Of a stretch of 23,490 bases of DNA, positions 14,776 through 22,939 are shown piece by piece. How positions within the stretch are numbered: position 1 is the stretch's first letter; the number at the start of each line of letters is the position of its first letter. Location of the stretch: assembly GCA_050180015.1 (NCBI GenBank), contig JBFXEO010000015.1:1-23490 (forward strand), given 5' to 3'. This stretch comes from JBFXEO01 sp050180015 (GTDB lineage Bacteria > Bacteroidota > Bacteroidia > Bacteroidales > Tenuifilaceae). The position numbers and the translations under genes were made by a program. A model generated the notes under the pieces. It was not told the origin of the DNA. It saw only the letters and a program-made list of their open reading frames with translations, and did not search any database.

Positions 14776-15171
14776 CTATATTATTCCCTTCGAGTATTTA
14801 TTAACGAGTTTATATGCAAATATTGCCAGTACCGAACCGGCCACATCGGCCAAGAAATCGAAAAAATCGGCACTTCTGGAAGTGAAAATCAGCCATTGCA
14901 GCAGTTCAATCAATAAACCATAGGCCGATGCTACCGCCAATGCTATAATTTTATAACGACGATCTACCGTTCCCATATTCCGGTTGGGATTATTTTCGGA
15001 AATAATGAGGAGTGTAAAAACAACGTACAAACCCAAATGAACCACCTTATCGAACTGAGGTATGTTAATAAATCTAAAACCCGAAAAACCGGATGACGGT
15101 GCTCCGCACAAAATTAGGATAACTACGGCCCAAAGCGCGGAGTTAATGTGTTTCCGTATGAAATTTATCAT
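14776..15171 (-). CDS. VanZ-like small membrane protein
   Basis: 131 residues, ATG at 15171. Four hydrophobic segments (~10-24, 43-58, 75-95, 105-122). Family features visible: DKVVHLGLYVVFTLL, and SRSADFFDFLADVAGSVLA with the acidic residues before the last membrane segment. VanZ-type proteins are linked to teicoplanin resistance in enterococci, but most homologues, including the many short ones in Bacteroidota, have no known function and resistance should not be assumed. Divergently transcribed from the aminopeptidase gene with 61 bp between the two starts; its 3' end approaches the metK promoter. Confidence 0.85.
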   Translation of the reverse strand: MINFIRKHINSALWAVVILILCGAPSSGFSGFRFINIPQFDKVVHLGLYVVFTLLIISENNPNRNMGTVDRRYKIIALAVASAYGLLIELLQWLIFTSRSADFFDFLADVAGSVLAIFAYKLVNKYSKGII

Positions 15172-15201
15172 TTGAAATTTACACTTTTGGCATTACCTTT
15201 A
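15171..15201 (+). promoter_or_regulatory. Candidate promoter of the aminopeptidase gene
   Basis: TTTG (15171-15174), 19 bp, then TACCTTTA (15194-15201), near the Bacteroidota consensus. Transcription would begin near 15208, giving a leader of ~25 nt before the ATG at 15233. Confidence 0.4.
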
Positions 15202-15232
15202 GAGCAACAAAATTATAACTAATTTTACAATC

Positions 15233-16618
15233 ATGTTTGATAAGCAGGTTTACATTGACCGTAGGTTGAACCTACGTAAAAAAATCAAGTCGGGAATTGT
15301 GTTGCTTTTGGGAAACATGGAAAGCCCCATGAACTACCAGGGAAACACCTATCATTTCAGACAGGATAGTAATTTCTTATACTTCTTCGGTCTTGATGTC
15401 CCTAACCTAATCGGGATTATAGACATTGAAAATGGAAAAGATTGCCTTTATGGCGATGATTTTGATATGGATGACATTGTATGGATGGGACCTCAACCCA
15501 AACTCAAGGAACTTGGTGAACGGGTTGGCGTACTCTCCACCCATCCCCTCCGGGAATTAAACTCAACCATTGCCCGGGCAATCCGGCTGGGTCTGAAAAT
15601 TCACTTTTTACCACCCTACCGTGCAGAAAATACGTTAACCCTTGAACGGCTACTGGGAATTAATCAGACTCTCATAAAAACTTACTCTTCGGTCGATTTA
15701 ATCAAAGCCATTGTAAGTTTACGGTCAATTAAGGAAAAGTGTGAAGTCCAGGAACTGGAAAGGGCAAGTGCCATTGGTTACAAAATGCACGTAACCGCCA
15801 TGAAAATGGCAAAAGCGGGAGTGAGCGAGCGTGAAATTGCAGGGGCAATTGAAGGTGTTGCCCTTGCCCACGGGGCCATGTCTGCCTTTCCGATTATCCT
15901 TTCCCAAAATGGAGAAACGCTGCACAATCACGATCATTCACAAATTTTGCAGTCAGGTCGTTTGTTGCTGGTAGATAGCGGTGCAGAATCGACCCTGCAT
16001 TACGCCTCGGATAATACCCGGACAATGCCGGTTGGCGGTAAATTTTCACAAAAGCAACGGGATATTTACAGCATTGTTCTGGCTGCCATAAACAAAGGGA
16101 TAGAAATTTCGAAGCCGGGTATCCCGTACCTCGATGTCCATAAAACCTCGGCCAAGGTTATTGTTGAAGGGCTATCTGCACTGGGTATTATGAGGGGTAA
16201 TATTGATGAAGCCGTTAGCAACGGGGCACATGCCCTATTCATGCCGCACGGTCTTGGACACATGATGGGACTCGATGTTCACGATATGGAAGATCTTGGC
16301 GAAGATTACATCGGTTACAATGATGAAATTTCCCGTTCTGATCAATTTGGTACGGCATCGTTACGGTGTGGTAGAAGGTTACAGCCGGGATTTGTGATCA
16401 CCGTTGAACCGGGTATTTACTTTATTCCACCGCTTATTGAAAAATGGAAATCGGAAAAAATTAACGAATCATTTATCAACTACTCCAAGCTTGCAGAATA
16501 TACAAACTTTGGGGGGATCAGGCTGGAAGATGATATTCTGGTTACCGAGAATGGTTGCAAAATTATTGGTCAACGTATTCCTATTACGATTGATGAAGTG
16601 GAGTCTACCATGGAATAA
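15233..16618 (+). CDS. pepP: Xaa-Pro aminopeptidase (aminopeptidase P, M24B family)
   Basis: 461 residues. It releases an N-terminal residue that precedes proline, in the cytoplasm (no signal peptide). N-terminal AMP_N domain ~1-150 (NYQGNTYHFRQDSNFLYFFG), then the pita-bread catalytic domain. The two-metal ligands are all present: D248 in LLVDSGAES, D260 in ASDNTRT, H343 in PHGLGHMMG, E392 in TVEPGIYF and E432 in GIRLEDD, so the enzyme should be active. Length fits the Bacteroidota members (~450-470). Start at 15233 fits the candidate promoter upstream. It stands alone on the plus strand and ends at a shared terminator with the convergent barrel gene. Confidence 0.95.
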   Translation: MFDKQVYIDRRLNLRKKIKSGIVLLLGNMESPMNYQGNTYHFRQDSNFLYFFGLDVPNLIGIIDIENGKDCLYGDDFDMDDIVWMGPQPKLKELGERVGVLSTHPLRELNSTIARAIRLGLKIHFLPPYRAENTLTLERLLGINQTLIKTYSSVDLIKAIVSLRSIKEKCEVQELERASAIGYKMHVTAMKMAKAGVSEREIAGAIEGVALAHGAMSAFPIILSQNGETLHNHDHSQILQSGRLLLVDSGAESTLHYASDNTRTMPVGGKFSQKQRDIYSIVLAAINKGIEISKPGIPYLDVHKTSAKVIVEGLSALGIMRGNIDEAVSNGAHALFMPHGLGHMMGLDVHDMEDLGEDYIGYNDEISRSDQFGTASLRCGRRLQPGFVITVEPGIYFIPPLIEKWKSEKINESFINYSKLAEYTNFGGIRLEDDILVTENGCKIIGQRIPITIDEVESTME

Positions 16619-16640
16619 ACAATAACTCTCTCCACCTACA

Positions 16641-16677
16641 TACAAAAGGGCCCCGCTTATTCTGAGGTCTTTTTGTA
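16641..16677. terminator. Bidirectional terminator between pepP and the Omp85-like gene
   Basis: TACAAAAGGGCC (16641-16652) pairs with GGTCTTTTTGTA (16666-16677) over 12 positions including two G-U pairs, with a 13-base loop. The A-run and T-run in the stem give a U-tract in both directions. It sits 22 bp after the pepP stop and 20 bp after the stop of the convergent gene. Confidence 0.75.
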
Positions 16678-16697
16678 TTATGGAACATGCCCAGCCA

Positions 16698-17780
16698 CTA
16701 AAATGCCTCGTTGGCGGTAAAGTAAACCGCGGGATCGTTTTGCCCGGTAAAAGCAACATCCAGGCGTATATGAACATTCACCGGATTAACCTTAACCCGC
16801 AACCCAACCCCGTAGGAATACTTTGGGCCGGTTAAACTAAAATCCTTAAAATCTTTGGATACATCTCCCGCCGAAACAAAAGCAGTTCCCTTTAGCCTTT
16901 TATGAATGGGAAACCGGTATTCTACCTGTGCGCATAACATCATATCATCGCGGTATCTTCCCCTGTAAAATCCCCTTAAAATATCGCCACCACCCAGCAT
17001 GGGCATAAGCTGAAACGGCGGTTCGCCCCACGTAAAATCGCCATAAAGTTGAAAGGCTAAAACAGGCACCCGGCCTAAGGTAAAAAAATTTCTAAAATCA
17101 GCGGTAAGCCGGGTAAAGTTTAGCTCGCTACCCATAATTTTACTATAGGCCATATACGAAATTTTTGTGAAATTTCCTGTTGATGGATAAAACGTGCTAC
17201 TACGGGTATCGCGGGTAAACAGTAAACCCATGCCGATAGTAACTTTTTTGTTTACATCTGTAATTTCATTGGCCAAAAGTCCATTTTGCTCAATATCCAA
17301 AACCTTATAGTAGTTTACCTGCGACTGAAATCCTACCATAAACTTACCAAAAACCATTCTTTGCCACTGAACCAACAGCGAAAAATCTTTGGATGTATAA
17401 TCCTCCCGAACCGAATCGTTTGTATTACGTCCTATTCCGTAGTACTTATCGGGGTAGTAATTGGCCTTTACGTACCCGGAATAATACTGTGTTTGGTTAT
17501 TGGTATAAATTTTAGGTAAAATGGAAAAACCATACTGGTTTTTAAGAGTATATACCGCATTTCCCTGAATGTTAGAAACTTTGCCGTTCCTTGCACCAAA
17601 ATAGTATCCGGCAGATGTACCGAATCCCAAATTCGTTTCATCGCTGTAAAAAGCAACCGGTATGGCTATGAAATAATTCTTTTGTACACCGGTATCCCGG
17701 TATATAGAATCTGTTTGTGCTATACCCCTTACTCCAACAACCAGAAATATCGGCATAAAAAATGGAATACTAATTTTCAT
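16698..17780 (-). CDS. Omp85/BamA-type outer-membrane beta-barrel without POTRA domains
   Basis: 360 residues, ATG at 17780. Signal peptide 1-21 (MKISIPFFMPIF..., cut near GIAQ). The rest is a succession of amphipathic beta strands, enough for a 16-strand barrel, with FTRDTRSSTFYPSTGNFTKISY and the Omp85 loop-6 signature GGGDILRGFYRGRYRDD, and a terminal Phe. BamA and TamA carry periplasmic POTRA domains before the barrel; none fit here because the barrel starts right after the signal peptide. Short barrel-only members of the 'bacterial surface antigen' family are common in Bacteroidota and their role is not known. It stands alone, divergent from nadA across a 525-bp gap. Confidence 0.85.
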   Translation of the reverse strand: MKISIPFFMPIFLVVGVRGIAQTDSIYRDTGVQKNYFIAIPVAFYSDETNLGFGTSAGYYFGARNGKVSNIQGNAVYTLKNQYGFSILPKIYTNNQTQYYSGYVKANYYPDKYYGIGRNTNDSVREDYTSKDFSLLVQWQRMVFGKFMVGFQSQVNYYKVLDIEQNGLLANEITDVNKKVTIGMGLLFTRDTRSSTFYPSTGNFTKISYMAYSKIMGSELNFTRLTADFRNFFTLGRVPVLAFQLYGDFTWGEPPFQLMPMLGGGDILRGFYRGRYRDDMMLCAQVEYRFPIHKRLKGTAFVSAGDVSKDFKDFSLTGPKYSYGVGLRVKVNPVNVHIRLDVAFTGQNDPAVYFTANEAF

Positions 17781-18305
17781 CCATCCGCACTTTAATTACT
17801 GATAAATATATCAATTTCTTCCGAATCAACCTGTATAGCTGGTTATCCGCAATTGTGCCTTTCCAATAATGTACTTAAACCAAATTAACTCACACCGTAA
17901 TTTTGCTGTTAGTAAATACCCGGTTACCGTTTACTTAATGTTAAAACTTTGGTTAATTACTTTAAGTAAATTTATTTGACTTGCCTGCATATTTGTATAT
18001 ATACAACATTTATCAGTAAAAGCAATGGCGTTTCACATAACTTTGCTGGAATTTCTTAGCAGCATTATCAACAAAAACACGCCTACCGGCAACTAAAAAA
18101 TATTTAACACTTTGGGGGATTAACCGTTGTTAATAAAATATGAATTGTCCTGAATTTCAAACAACATTATAGGTTTTTTAATGTTAACAATTTGTTATCC
18201 GATATTTAATTGACATTTTTGCAAGCAAAAAATTAATTTATTGTTAACCGTATTAACAGCCATTTATCATCATATATTCTTAAATTTTTAAACCTTTAAA
18301 ATATA
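17781..18305. other. AT-rich intergenic region between divergent barrel gene and nadA
   Basis: 525 bp with no convincing ORF or RNA gene. A TAACTTTG match to the -7 consensus lies at 18038-18045 (+) but without a good -33 element. GTTAA-type palindromic sites are clustered towards nadA (see 18120-18258). Promoters for both flanking genes must lie here but I cannot place them firmly. Confidence 0.5.
18242..18258. promoter_or_regulatory. Palindrome TGTTAA-N5-TTAACA upstream of nadA
   Basis: A perfect 6+5+6 inverted repeat, 48 bp before the nadA ATG. Related partial sites are near 18120-18134 (TTAACCGTTGTTAA) and 18181-18190 (ATGTTAACAA). It looks like an operator for a dimeric repressor, but the regulator is unknown and the surrounding DNA is AT-rich. 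Confidence 0.35.
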
Positions 18306-19289
18306 ATGATTAATAAAAGTAATGTTGATAACTTAGGTTTTATAGATGAAGAGTTGGATGTATCTTTAGATTTGGTTGAAGAAATTGGTAAGCTAAAAAA
18401 GCAAAAGAATGCCGTTGTACTGGCGCACTACTATGAAAATTCAGAAATTCAGGATATAGCCGATTTTGTGGGCGATAGTTTGGCCTTGTCGCAAAAAGCA
18501 TCCGAGATTAATACCAGTATAATTGTTTTTGCCGGTGTTAAGTTTATGGCTGAAACCGCCAAAATATTATCGCCGAAATCAAAGGTTTTATTACCGGATT
18601 TAAATGCAGGATGTAGTTTGGCAGAAAGTTGCAACTATGCGGATTTTAAAAAGTTTATTCAAGGTAATCCGGGATATAGAGTAGTAACCTACGTTAATAC
18701 TTCTGCGGCGGTTAAAAGTTTATCCGATATTTGCTGTACTTCCTCAAATGCTGTTAAGGTAATTAATAGTATTCCAAGGGATGTACCCATTATTTTTGCT
18801 CCGGATAAGAATTTGGGTGGTTACCTTAAGGCTATTACTGGCAGGGAGAACATGTTAATTTGGGATGGTGCTTGCCATGTTCATAGTAAATTTTCGTTGG
18901 AAAAACTTGTGGCTTTAAAGAAAGAACACTCCAATGCTAAAGTTATTGCTCATCCTGAATGTACCAAACCCATTTTACTTTTGGCAGATTTTATTGGTTC
19001 AACTGCGGAATTATTGAATTTTACGAAGAGCGATGACTCAAAGGAATATATTGTTGTTACAGAGGCAGGAATTCTACATCAGATGGTCAGGTTAAGCCCC
19101 GAAAAGACTTATATTCCTGCTCCGCCCGATGATTCTACCTGTGGATGTAGCGAATGTTCCTTTATGAAGTTGATAACATTAAAAAAGTTATATTTGACGT
19201 TGAAATACGAGAAACCAGAAATTTCTTTGGATTCCAGAGAAATTGAGTTGGCACGGTTACCCATAGAAAAAATGTTGGCTTTAAAATGA
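18306..19289 (+). CDS. nadA: Quinolinate synthase
   Basis: 327 residues. The enzyme condenses iminoaspartate with dihydroxyacetone phosphate to quinolinate in de novo NAD synthesis and carries a [4Fe-4S] cluster. Visible motifs: VVLAHYYENSEIQDIADFVG with GDSLALSQ (substrate site), LPDLNAGCSLAESC (first cluster Cys, ~103), VTYVNTSAAVKS, DICCTSSNA, HPECTKP (second cluster Cys, ~219) and CGCSECSFM (third cluster Cys at ~279-284). nadB and nadC are not in the window. The stop overlaps the ruvB start as ATGA (19286-19289), so the two genes are translationally coupled. Third positions and overall composition are T-rich compared with pepP. Confidence 0.97.
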   Translation: MINKSNVDNLGFIDEELDVSLDLVEEIGKLKKQKNAVVLAHYYENSEIQDIADFVGDSLALSQKASEINTSIIVFAGVKFMAETAKILSPKSKVLLPDLNAGCSLAESCNYADFKKFIQGNPGYRVVTYVNTSAAVKSLSDICCTSSNAVKVINSIPRDVPIIFAPDKNLGGYLKAITGRENMLIWDGACHVHSKFSLEKLVALKKEHSNAKVIAHPECTKPILLLADFIGSTAELLNFTKSDDSKEYIVVTEAGILHQMVRLSPEKTYIPAPPDDSTCGCSECSFMKLITLKKLYLTLKYEKPEISLDSREIELARLPIEKMLALK

Positions 19290-20296
19290 CTTTGGATTTT
19301 AGAAATAGTAACGATGCTGATATAGACTTTGAGGGTAAAATAAGACCCTCTCAATTTCTGCAGTTTAAAGGGCAGGAAGATATAATTAAAAATTTGTCAA
19401 TTTTTGTTAAGGCTGCCAACTATAGGGGGGAAGCGTTAGATCATGTTTTACTTCATGGACCTCCCGGATTGGGTAAAACCACATTGGCCAACATTATTGC
19501 CAATGAACTTGGTGTAAAAATTAAGTCCACTTCGGGTCCTATTCTCGAAAAGCCTGGTGATTTGGCCGGTTTGCTTACCAATCTTGAAAAATTTGATATA
19601 CTTTTTATTGACGAAATTCATCGTTTAAGCCCCGTTGTGGAGGAATATCTTTACTCGGCAATGGAGGATTACAAAATTGATATAATAATAGATAAAGGTG
19701 CTAGCGCAAGGAGTATTCAGATTGAGTTAAATCCGTTTACTTTAATTGGCGCAACAACAAGAAGTGGATTATTAACCAGCCCTTTAAGGGCAAGATTTGG
19801 TATAAATTTTCACCTTGAATACTACAACTCTGAGGTTATAGTGGAAATAGTAAAAAGATCATCGGGTATTTTGAATATAGGCATTGACGAGGATGCTGCC
19901 GTAGAAATTGCGTTGAGGAGTAGGGGAACGCCAAGAATTGCCAATGCCTTGCTAAGGAGGGTTCGGGATTTTGCCCAGGTAATAGGCGATGGAAATATTA
20001 ATTTGTCTATAGCAAAACATGCGCTGGATGCTTTGAAGATAGATTCGCATGGTTTGGACGAAATGGATAACAAAATTTTACGAACCTTGATATCTAAATT
20101 TAAGGGAGGCCCTGTTGGGATTAATACTATAGCTACTGCTGTTGGTGAAGATTCTGGTACTATAGAGGAAGTTTATGAGCCTTTTTTAATTAAGGAAGGT
20201 TTTTTAAAGAGAACCCCCCGCGGAAGAGAGGTAACAGATTTAACCTATAAACATTTGAAGGTAAGTAGAATACCCGATCAGGGAAAGTTGTTTTAG
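19286..20296 (+). CDS. ruvB: Holliday junction branch-migration DNA helicase RuvB
   Basis: 336 residues, usual length. AAA+ motor of the RuvABC system that drives branch migration of recombination intermediates. Walker A HGPPGLGKTT (57-66), Walker B LFIDEIHR (106-113), sensor 1 GATTRSG (155-161), arginine finger in LRARFGI (~168-173), and a C-terminal winged helix (GGPVGINTIATAVGEDSGTIEEVYEPF, RTPRGREVT). The start is fixed by the four-base overlap with nadA. Its stop codon TAG (20294-20296) directly abuts the stop of the convergent Crp/Fnr gene with no base in between. Confidence 0.98.
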   Translation: MTLDFRNSNDADIDFEGKIRPSQFLQFKGQEDIIKNLSIFVKAANYRGEALDHVLLHGPPGLGKTTLANIIANELGVKIKSTSGPILEKPGDLAGLLTNLEKFDILFIDEIHRLSPVVEEYLYSAMEDYKIDIIIDKGASARSIQIELNPFTLIGATTRSGLLTSPLRARFGINFHLEYYNSEVIVEIVKRSSGILNIGIDEDAAVEIALRSRGTPRIANALLRRVRDFAQVIGDGNINLSIAKHALDALKIDSHGLDEMDNKILRTLISKFKGGPVGINTIATAVGEDSGTIEEVYEPFLIKEGFLKRTPRGREVTDLTYKHLKVSRIPDQGKLF

Positions 20297-21001
20297 TTAA
20301 AATATTGAATCAGCTATTCTTTTAATTTTTTTATAATCAGCTATTTTAATTTTTTTACCCTTAAGTTCTATAAGCCCTTCGTTTTTAAGTTCACTTAGAA
20401 TTCGTATTACCGATTCGGTTGCTGTTCCAACAATGCTCGATAAATCTTCACGGGTTAAGTTTATTTTGATGTAGTTATCGTTATCAACGTTGAAAGTATC
20501 GGAAAGCATTAAAAGAACCTCTGCCACTCTTTCCTTGACTGTTTTTTGTGCAATGTCTTTAATGTAAACGTTGGCATGATCTAGCTCTTTACAGGTCAAC
20601 TGAATGAGTGAAAGTGCAAAATCTGAGTTCCTTTTTATAAGGTTAAAAATAATTTCTGACGGAATGAAGCAAACTGTAGAATCCTCCAGCACTTCCAGGG
20701 TTGTACAGGCCATTTCGTTGCTTAGAACCGACCTGTATCCGGTAATATCTCCGCTCTGTGCAAATGCAATTATCTGAGGTTTTTCATCTATACCGGTTTT
20801 GTATATTTTGAGTACACCTTCTTTTACGCAGTAACATCCTAATATTTTGTTACCTTCCTTGTAAATTATATCGCCTTTTTTATAGCTATTGCACCTTAAT
20901 TTTGAATTTAGTAGTTCATACTCTTCATTGGTTAATGACTTAAATACCGAAATGCTCGAACATGCACAGGCTTTACATAGGTATGTATTACCTTCTAACA
21001 T
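20297..21001 (-). CDS. Crp/Fnr-family transcription regulator with N-terminal cysteine cluster
   Basis: 234 residues, ATG at 21001. N-terminal cysteines C9, C12 and C14 (LCKACACSS), with further cysteines at 37, 56 and 58. Cyclic-nucleotide-like sensory domain ~20-140 (YKKGDIIYKEG, CYCVKEGVLKIYKTG), dimer helix, then a winged helix with HTH ~182-210 (LTREDLSSIVGTATESVIRILSEL). The Glu/Ser/Arg of TATESVIRIL correspond to the DNA-contacting residues of the family. The cysteines could hold an Fe-S cluster as in FNR, so oxygen or redox sensing is possible, but the spacing is not that of E. coli FNR. Probably last gene of a cyclophilin-pheS-crp unit, 58 bp after pheS. Confidence 0.9.
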   Translation of the reverse strand: MLEGNTYLCKACACSSISVFKSLTNEEYELLNSKLRCNSYKKGDIIYKEGNKILGCYCVKEGVLKIYKTGIDEKPQIIAFAQSGDITGYRSVLSNEMACTTLEVLEDSTVCFIPSEIIFNLIKRNSDFALSLIQLTCKELDHANVYIKDIAQKTVKERVAEVLLMLSDTFNVDNDNYIKINLTREDLSSIVGTATESVIRILSELKNEGLIELKGKKIKIADYKKIKRIADSIF

Positions 21002-21059
21002 AGTATTTAATTTTACTGGTGAAACAATTGAAACTTATTTAAGTTTGATTCAAAATGGA

Positions 21060-22076
21060 TTAATAATTTACGAATTGGTTGAGAAATCGAATGTCATTTT
21101 CAAAGTATAGCCGTAAATCTTTAACTTGATATTTAAGCATGGCAATTCGTTCTAGACCCATTCCAAAAGCAAATCCCGAGTATATATTATTGTCGATACT
21201 GTTTAGTTTAAGAACATTCGGATCTACCATTCCGCATCCAAGAACCTCCAGCCAACCCGTGTATTTGCAGACAGAGCAACCTTTACCCCCGCAAAGTTTG
21301 CAGCTTATATCCATTTCTGCCGATGGTTCTGTAAATGGAAAGAAAGATGGCCTTAACCTTATTTTGGTTTCTTTCCCGAAGAGCTCCTGGGCGAAGAAAA
21401 GTAAGGTTTGTTTTAAATCTGCGAACGAAACATTTTTATCTATGTATAACCCTTCTATCTGGTGGAATATGCAGTGCGCCCTTGCTGAAATGGCCTCATT
21501 CCTGAAAACTCTTCCCGGGCAAATAACTCTTATTGGCAGTTTTTCTTTTTCCATGCTCCTAACTTGAACCGACGATGTATGTGTACGGAGCAGAATATCT
21601 GGATTTTTTTCAATGAAAAAAGTATCCTGCATGTCCCTGGCCGGATGCTCTTCGGGAAAGTTTAATGCTGAGAATACATGCCAATCATCTTCAATTTCAG
21701 GTCCTTCGTATATTGAAAATCCAAGTTTTTTGAATGTTTCGTAAAGTTCATTTTTAATTAGGGAAATTGGATGCCTTGTCCCGAAGCTGCTGTGGTTTTC
21801 CTGTAAGGAAAGGTCTATATTTTTCTCCTTTTTTGTGTTACCCGAAATATCTTGTTTCCATTGTTCTATTTTGGTTTGAACTTCATTTTTTAAACCATTC
21901 AAATGTTGTCCAATCGCTTTCTTTTCCTTCTTGCCAATTTCCCTGAATTCATCGAGAAGTTGAGTTATCGATCCCTTTTTACCCAGCAGGTAAATTCTTA
22001 TTTTTTCTACTTCTTCCTGATTTTTAGGGTTTAACCTTTTAATTTCTTCCCTGATTTTCTCTATTCTGTCAATCAT
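21060..22076 (-). CDS. pheS: Phenylalanyl-tRNA synthetase alpha subunit
   Basis: 338 residues, usual length. Charges tRNA-Phe together with PheT, whose gene is not in the window. N-terminal coiled coil ~1-85, then the class II catalytic core: motif 2 region GRVFRNEAISARAHCIFHQIEG (~188-209), FFPFTEPSAEMDISC (~245-259) and motif 3 GFAFGMGLERIAMLKY (~301-316). A CxxC-x4-CxxC insert (C259, C262, C267, C270) looks like a zinc ribbon; similar inserts occur in other bacterial PheS. Starts six bases after the cyclophilin stop codon, so the two are in one operon. Confidence 0.98.
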   Translation of the reverse strand: MIDRIEKIREEIKRLNPKNQEEVEKIRIYLLGKKGSITQLLDEFREIGKKEKKAIGQHLNGLKNEVQTKIEQWKQDISGNTKKEKNIDLSLQENHSSFGTRHPISLIKNELYETFKKLGFSIYEGPEIEDDWHVFSALNFPEEHPARDMQDTFFIEKNPDILLRTHTSSVQVRSMEKEKLPIRVICPGRVFRNEAISARAHCIFHQIEGLYIDKNVSFADLKQTLLFFAQELFGKETKIRLRPSFFPFTEPSAEMDISCKLCGGKGCSVCKYTGWLEVLGCGMVDPNVLKLNSIDNNIYSGFAFGMGLERIAMLKYQVKDLRLYFENDIRFLNQFVNY

Positions 22077-22082
22077 ACTTCG

Positions 22083-22838
22083 TTAGATTTGTCTTATCTT
22101 TATTTTAATGTCTTGCTTTGGTCTGTCATTTTCGTCCGTTGGAACTAGCGATATTTTCTCCACAACATCCAGCCCCTCTACTACTTCACCGAATATTGTA
22201 TAATTCCCATCCAGATGAGGAAGCCCTCCTGCTGTAGTATAAACGCCTCTTTGTTTGGCTGAAAATTTAAATACCGGTACTGCCTGTTTGAGTGAGTCTA
22301 GTTTTGAGTCAACCTGATCTTTACCTTTTAGCTGGTTCTTTGCCAAAAAATTTTCCTTGGCAACCCGGTACCTTTCATTGTTTATTTTTTGTTCAAGTTG
22401 ATTTAGCTGATCATTGGTGAATACTTTTCCAATGACAATGTAGAATTGAGAACCCGATGATCTTTTTTCGGGGTTAACGTCATCACTTTCACGGGCCATT
22501 GCAATTACGCCCTTTTTGTGGATTATGGTATCGTTAAATTCTGGATCTATTAGGTAACCGGAATCTTTTTCTCCGTAAAGTACACCGGGTTTAGGGTTTT
22601 TTGTTTCCGGATCGCCTCCTTGTATAACAAAATCTTTTATTACTCTATGGAAGATTATACCGTCGTAAAATTTTTCATCCACCAGTTTTATGAAATTTTT
22701 GCTATGATTCGGTGTAGAATTATATAATTTTACGATGATTTTTCCGTACTCAGTATCAATTTTAACATGTTGATACTTTTTATCGTATTTTGAACAACCC
22801 GCTAAAACGAGTAGAAGCAATGGTATAATCTTTTTCAT
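22083..22838 (-). CDS. Lipoprotein peptidyl-prolyl isomerase (cyclophilin type)
   Basis: 251 residues from the ATG at 22838. That start gives a lipoprotein signal peptide, MKKIIPLLLLVLAGC, with lipobox LAGC and lipidated Cys15; a longer frame from 22880 adds 14 residues that would spoil the signal. Predicted periplasm-facing, membrane-anchored proline isomerase. Catalytic-core features: IIFHRVIKDFVIQGGDP (63-78, with Arg65), GVIAMARES, SSGSQFYIV (128-135) and LDGNYTIFGEVVEG (~209-222). A charged ~60-residue insert (~140-200) splits the core, a common feature of Bacteroidota lipoprotein cyclophilins. First gene of a unit with pheS and the Crp/Fnr gene; a possible -7 element is at 22858-22865. 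Confidence 0.93.
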   Translation of the reverse strand: MKKIIPLLLLVLAGCSKYDKKYQHVKIDTEYGKIIVKLYNSTPNHSKNFIKLVDEKFYDGIIFHRVIKDFVIQGGDPETKNPKPGVLYGEKDSGYLIDPEFNDTIIHKKGVIAMARESDDVNPEKRSSGSQFYIVIGKVFTNDQLNQLEQKINNERYRVAKENFLAKNQLKGKDQVDSKLDSLKQAVPVFKFSAKQRGVYTTAGGLPHLDGNYTIFGEVVEGLDVVEKISLVPTDENDRPKQDIKIKIRQI

Positions 22839-22857
22839 ATATACATTTTTATGGTTG

Positions 22858-22865
22858 CAAAAATA
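22858..22865 (-). promoter_or_regulatory. Candidate -7 element (TATTTTTG) for the cyclophilin-pheS-crp unit
   Basis: Exact TAnnTTTG match on the minus strand, 19 bp before the ATG at 22838. The -33 region is poor and overlaps the palindrome at 22878-22892. Confidence 0.35.
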
Positions 22866-22877
22866 GAAACATTTATC

Positions 22878-22892
22878 CAATAATGATTATTG
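22878..22892. promoter_or_regulatory. 7-1-7 palindrome CAATAATGATTATTG, Fur-box-like
   Basis: A perfect 15-bp palindrome with one central base between the divergent cyclophilin and flippase genes. It matches the 7-1-7 Fur-box form TGATAATNATTATCA at five of seven bases in each half. It sits 12 bp upstream of the candidate -7 element, where a bound repressor would block transcription. AT-rich chance palindrome is the alternative. Confidence 0.4.
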
Positions 22893-22939
22893 TCATGTTT
22901 TTTAATTTGTTGGCGTTTAACCTGTAAACCCTTACCTGA

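Noticed and set aside
14776..15171. A glycopeptide-resistance gene
   Set aside because: VanZ-like similarity alone does not show resistance; no vanHAX or regulator genes are present.
22839..22880. Upstream extension of the cyclophilin from 22880
   Set aside because: The extra 14 residues would precede a perfect lipoprotein signal peptide that starts at the ATG at 22838.
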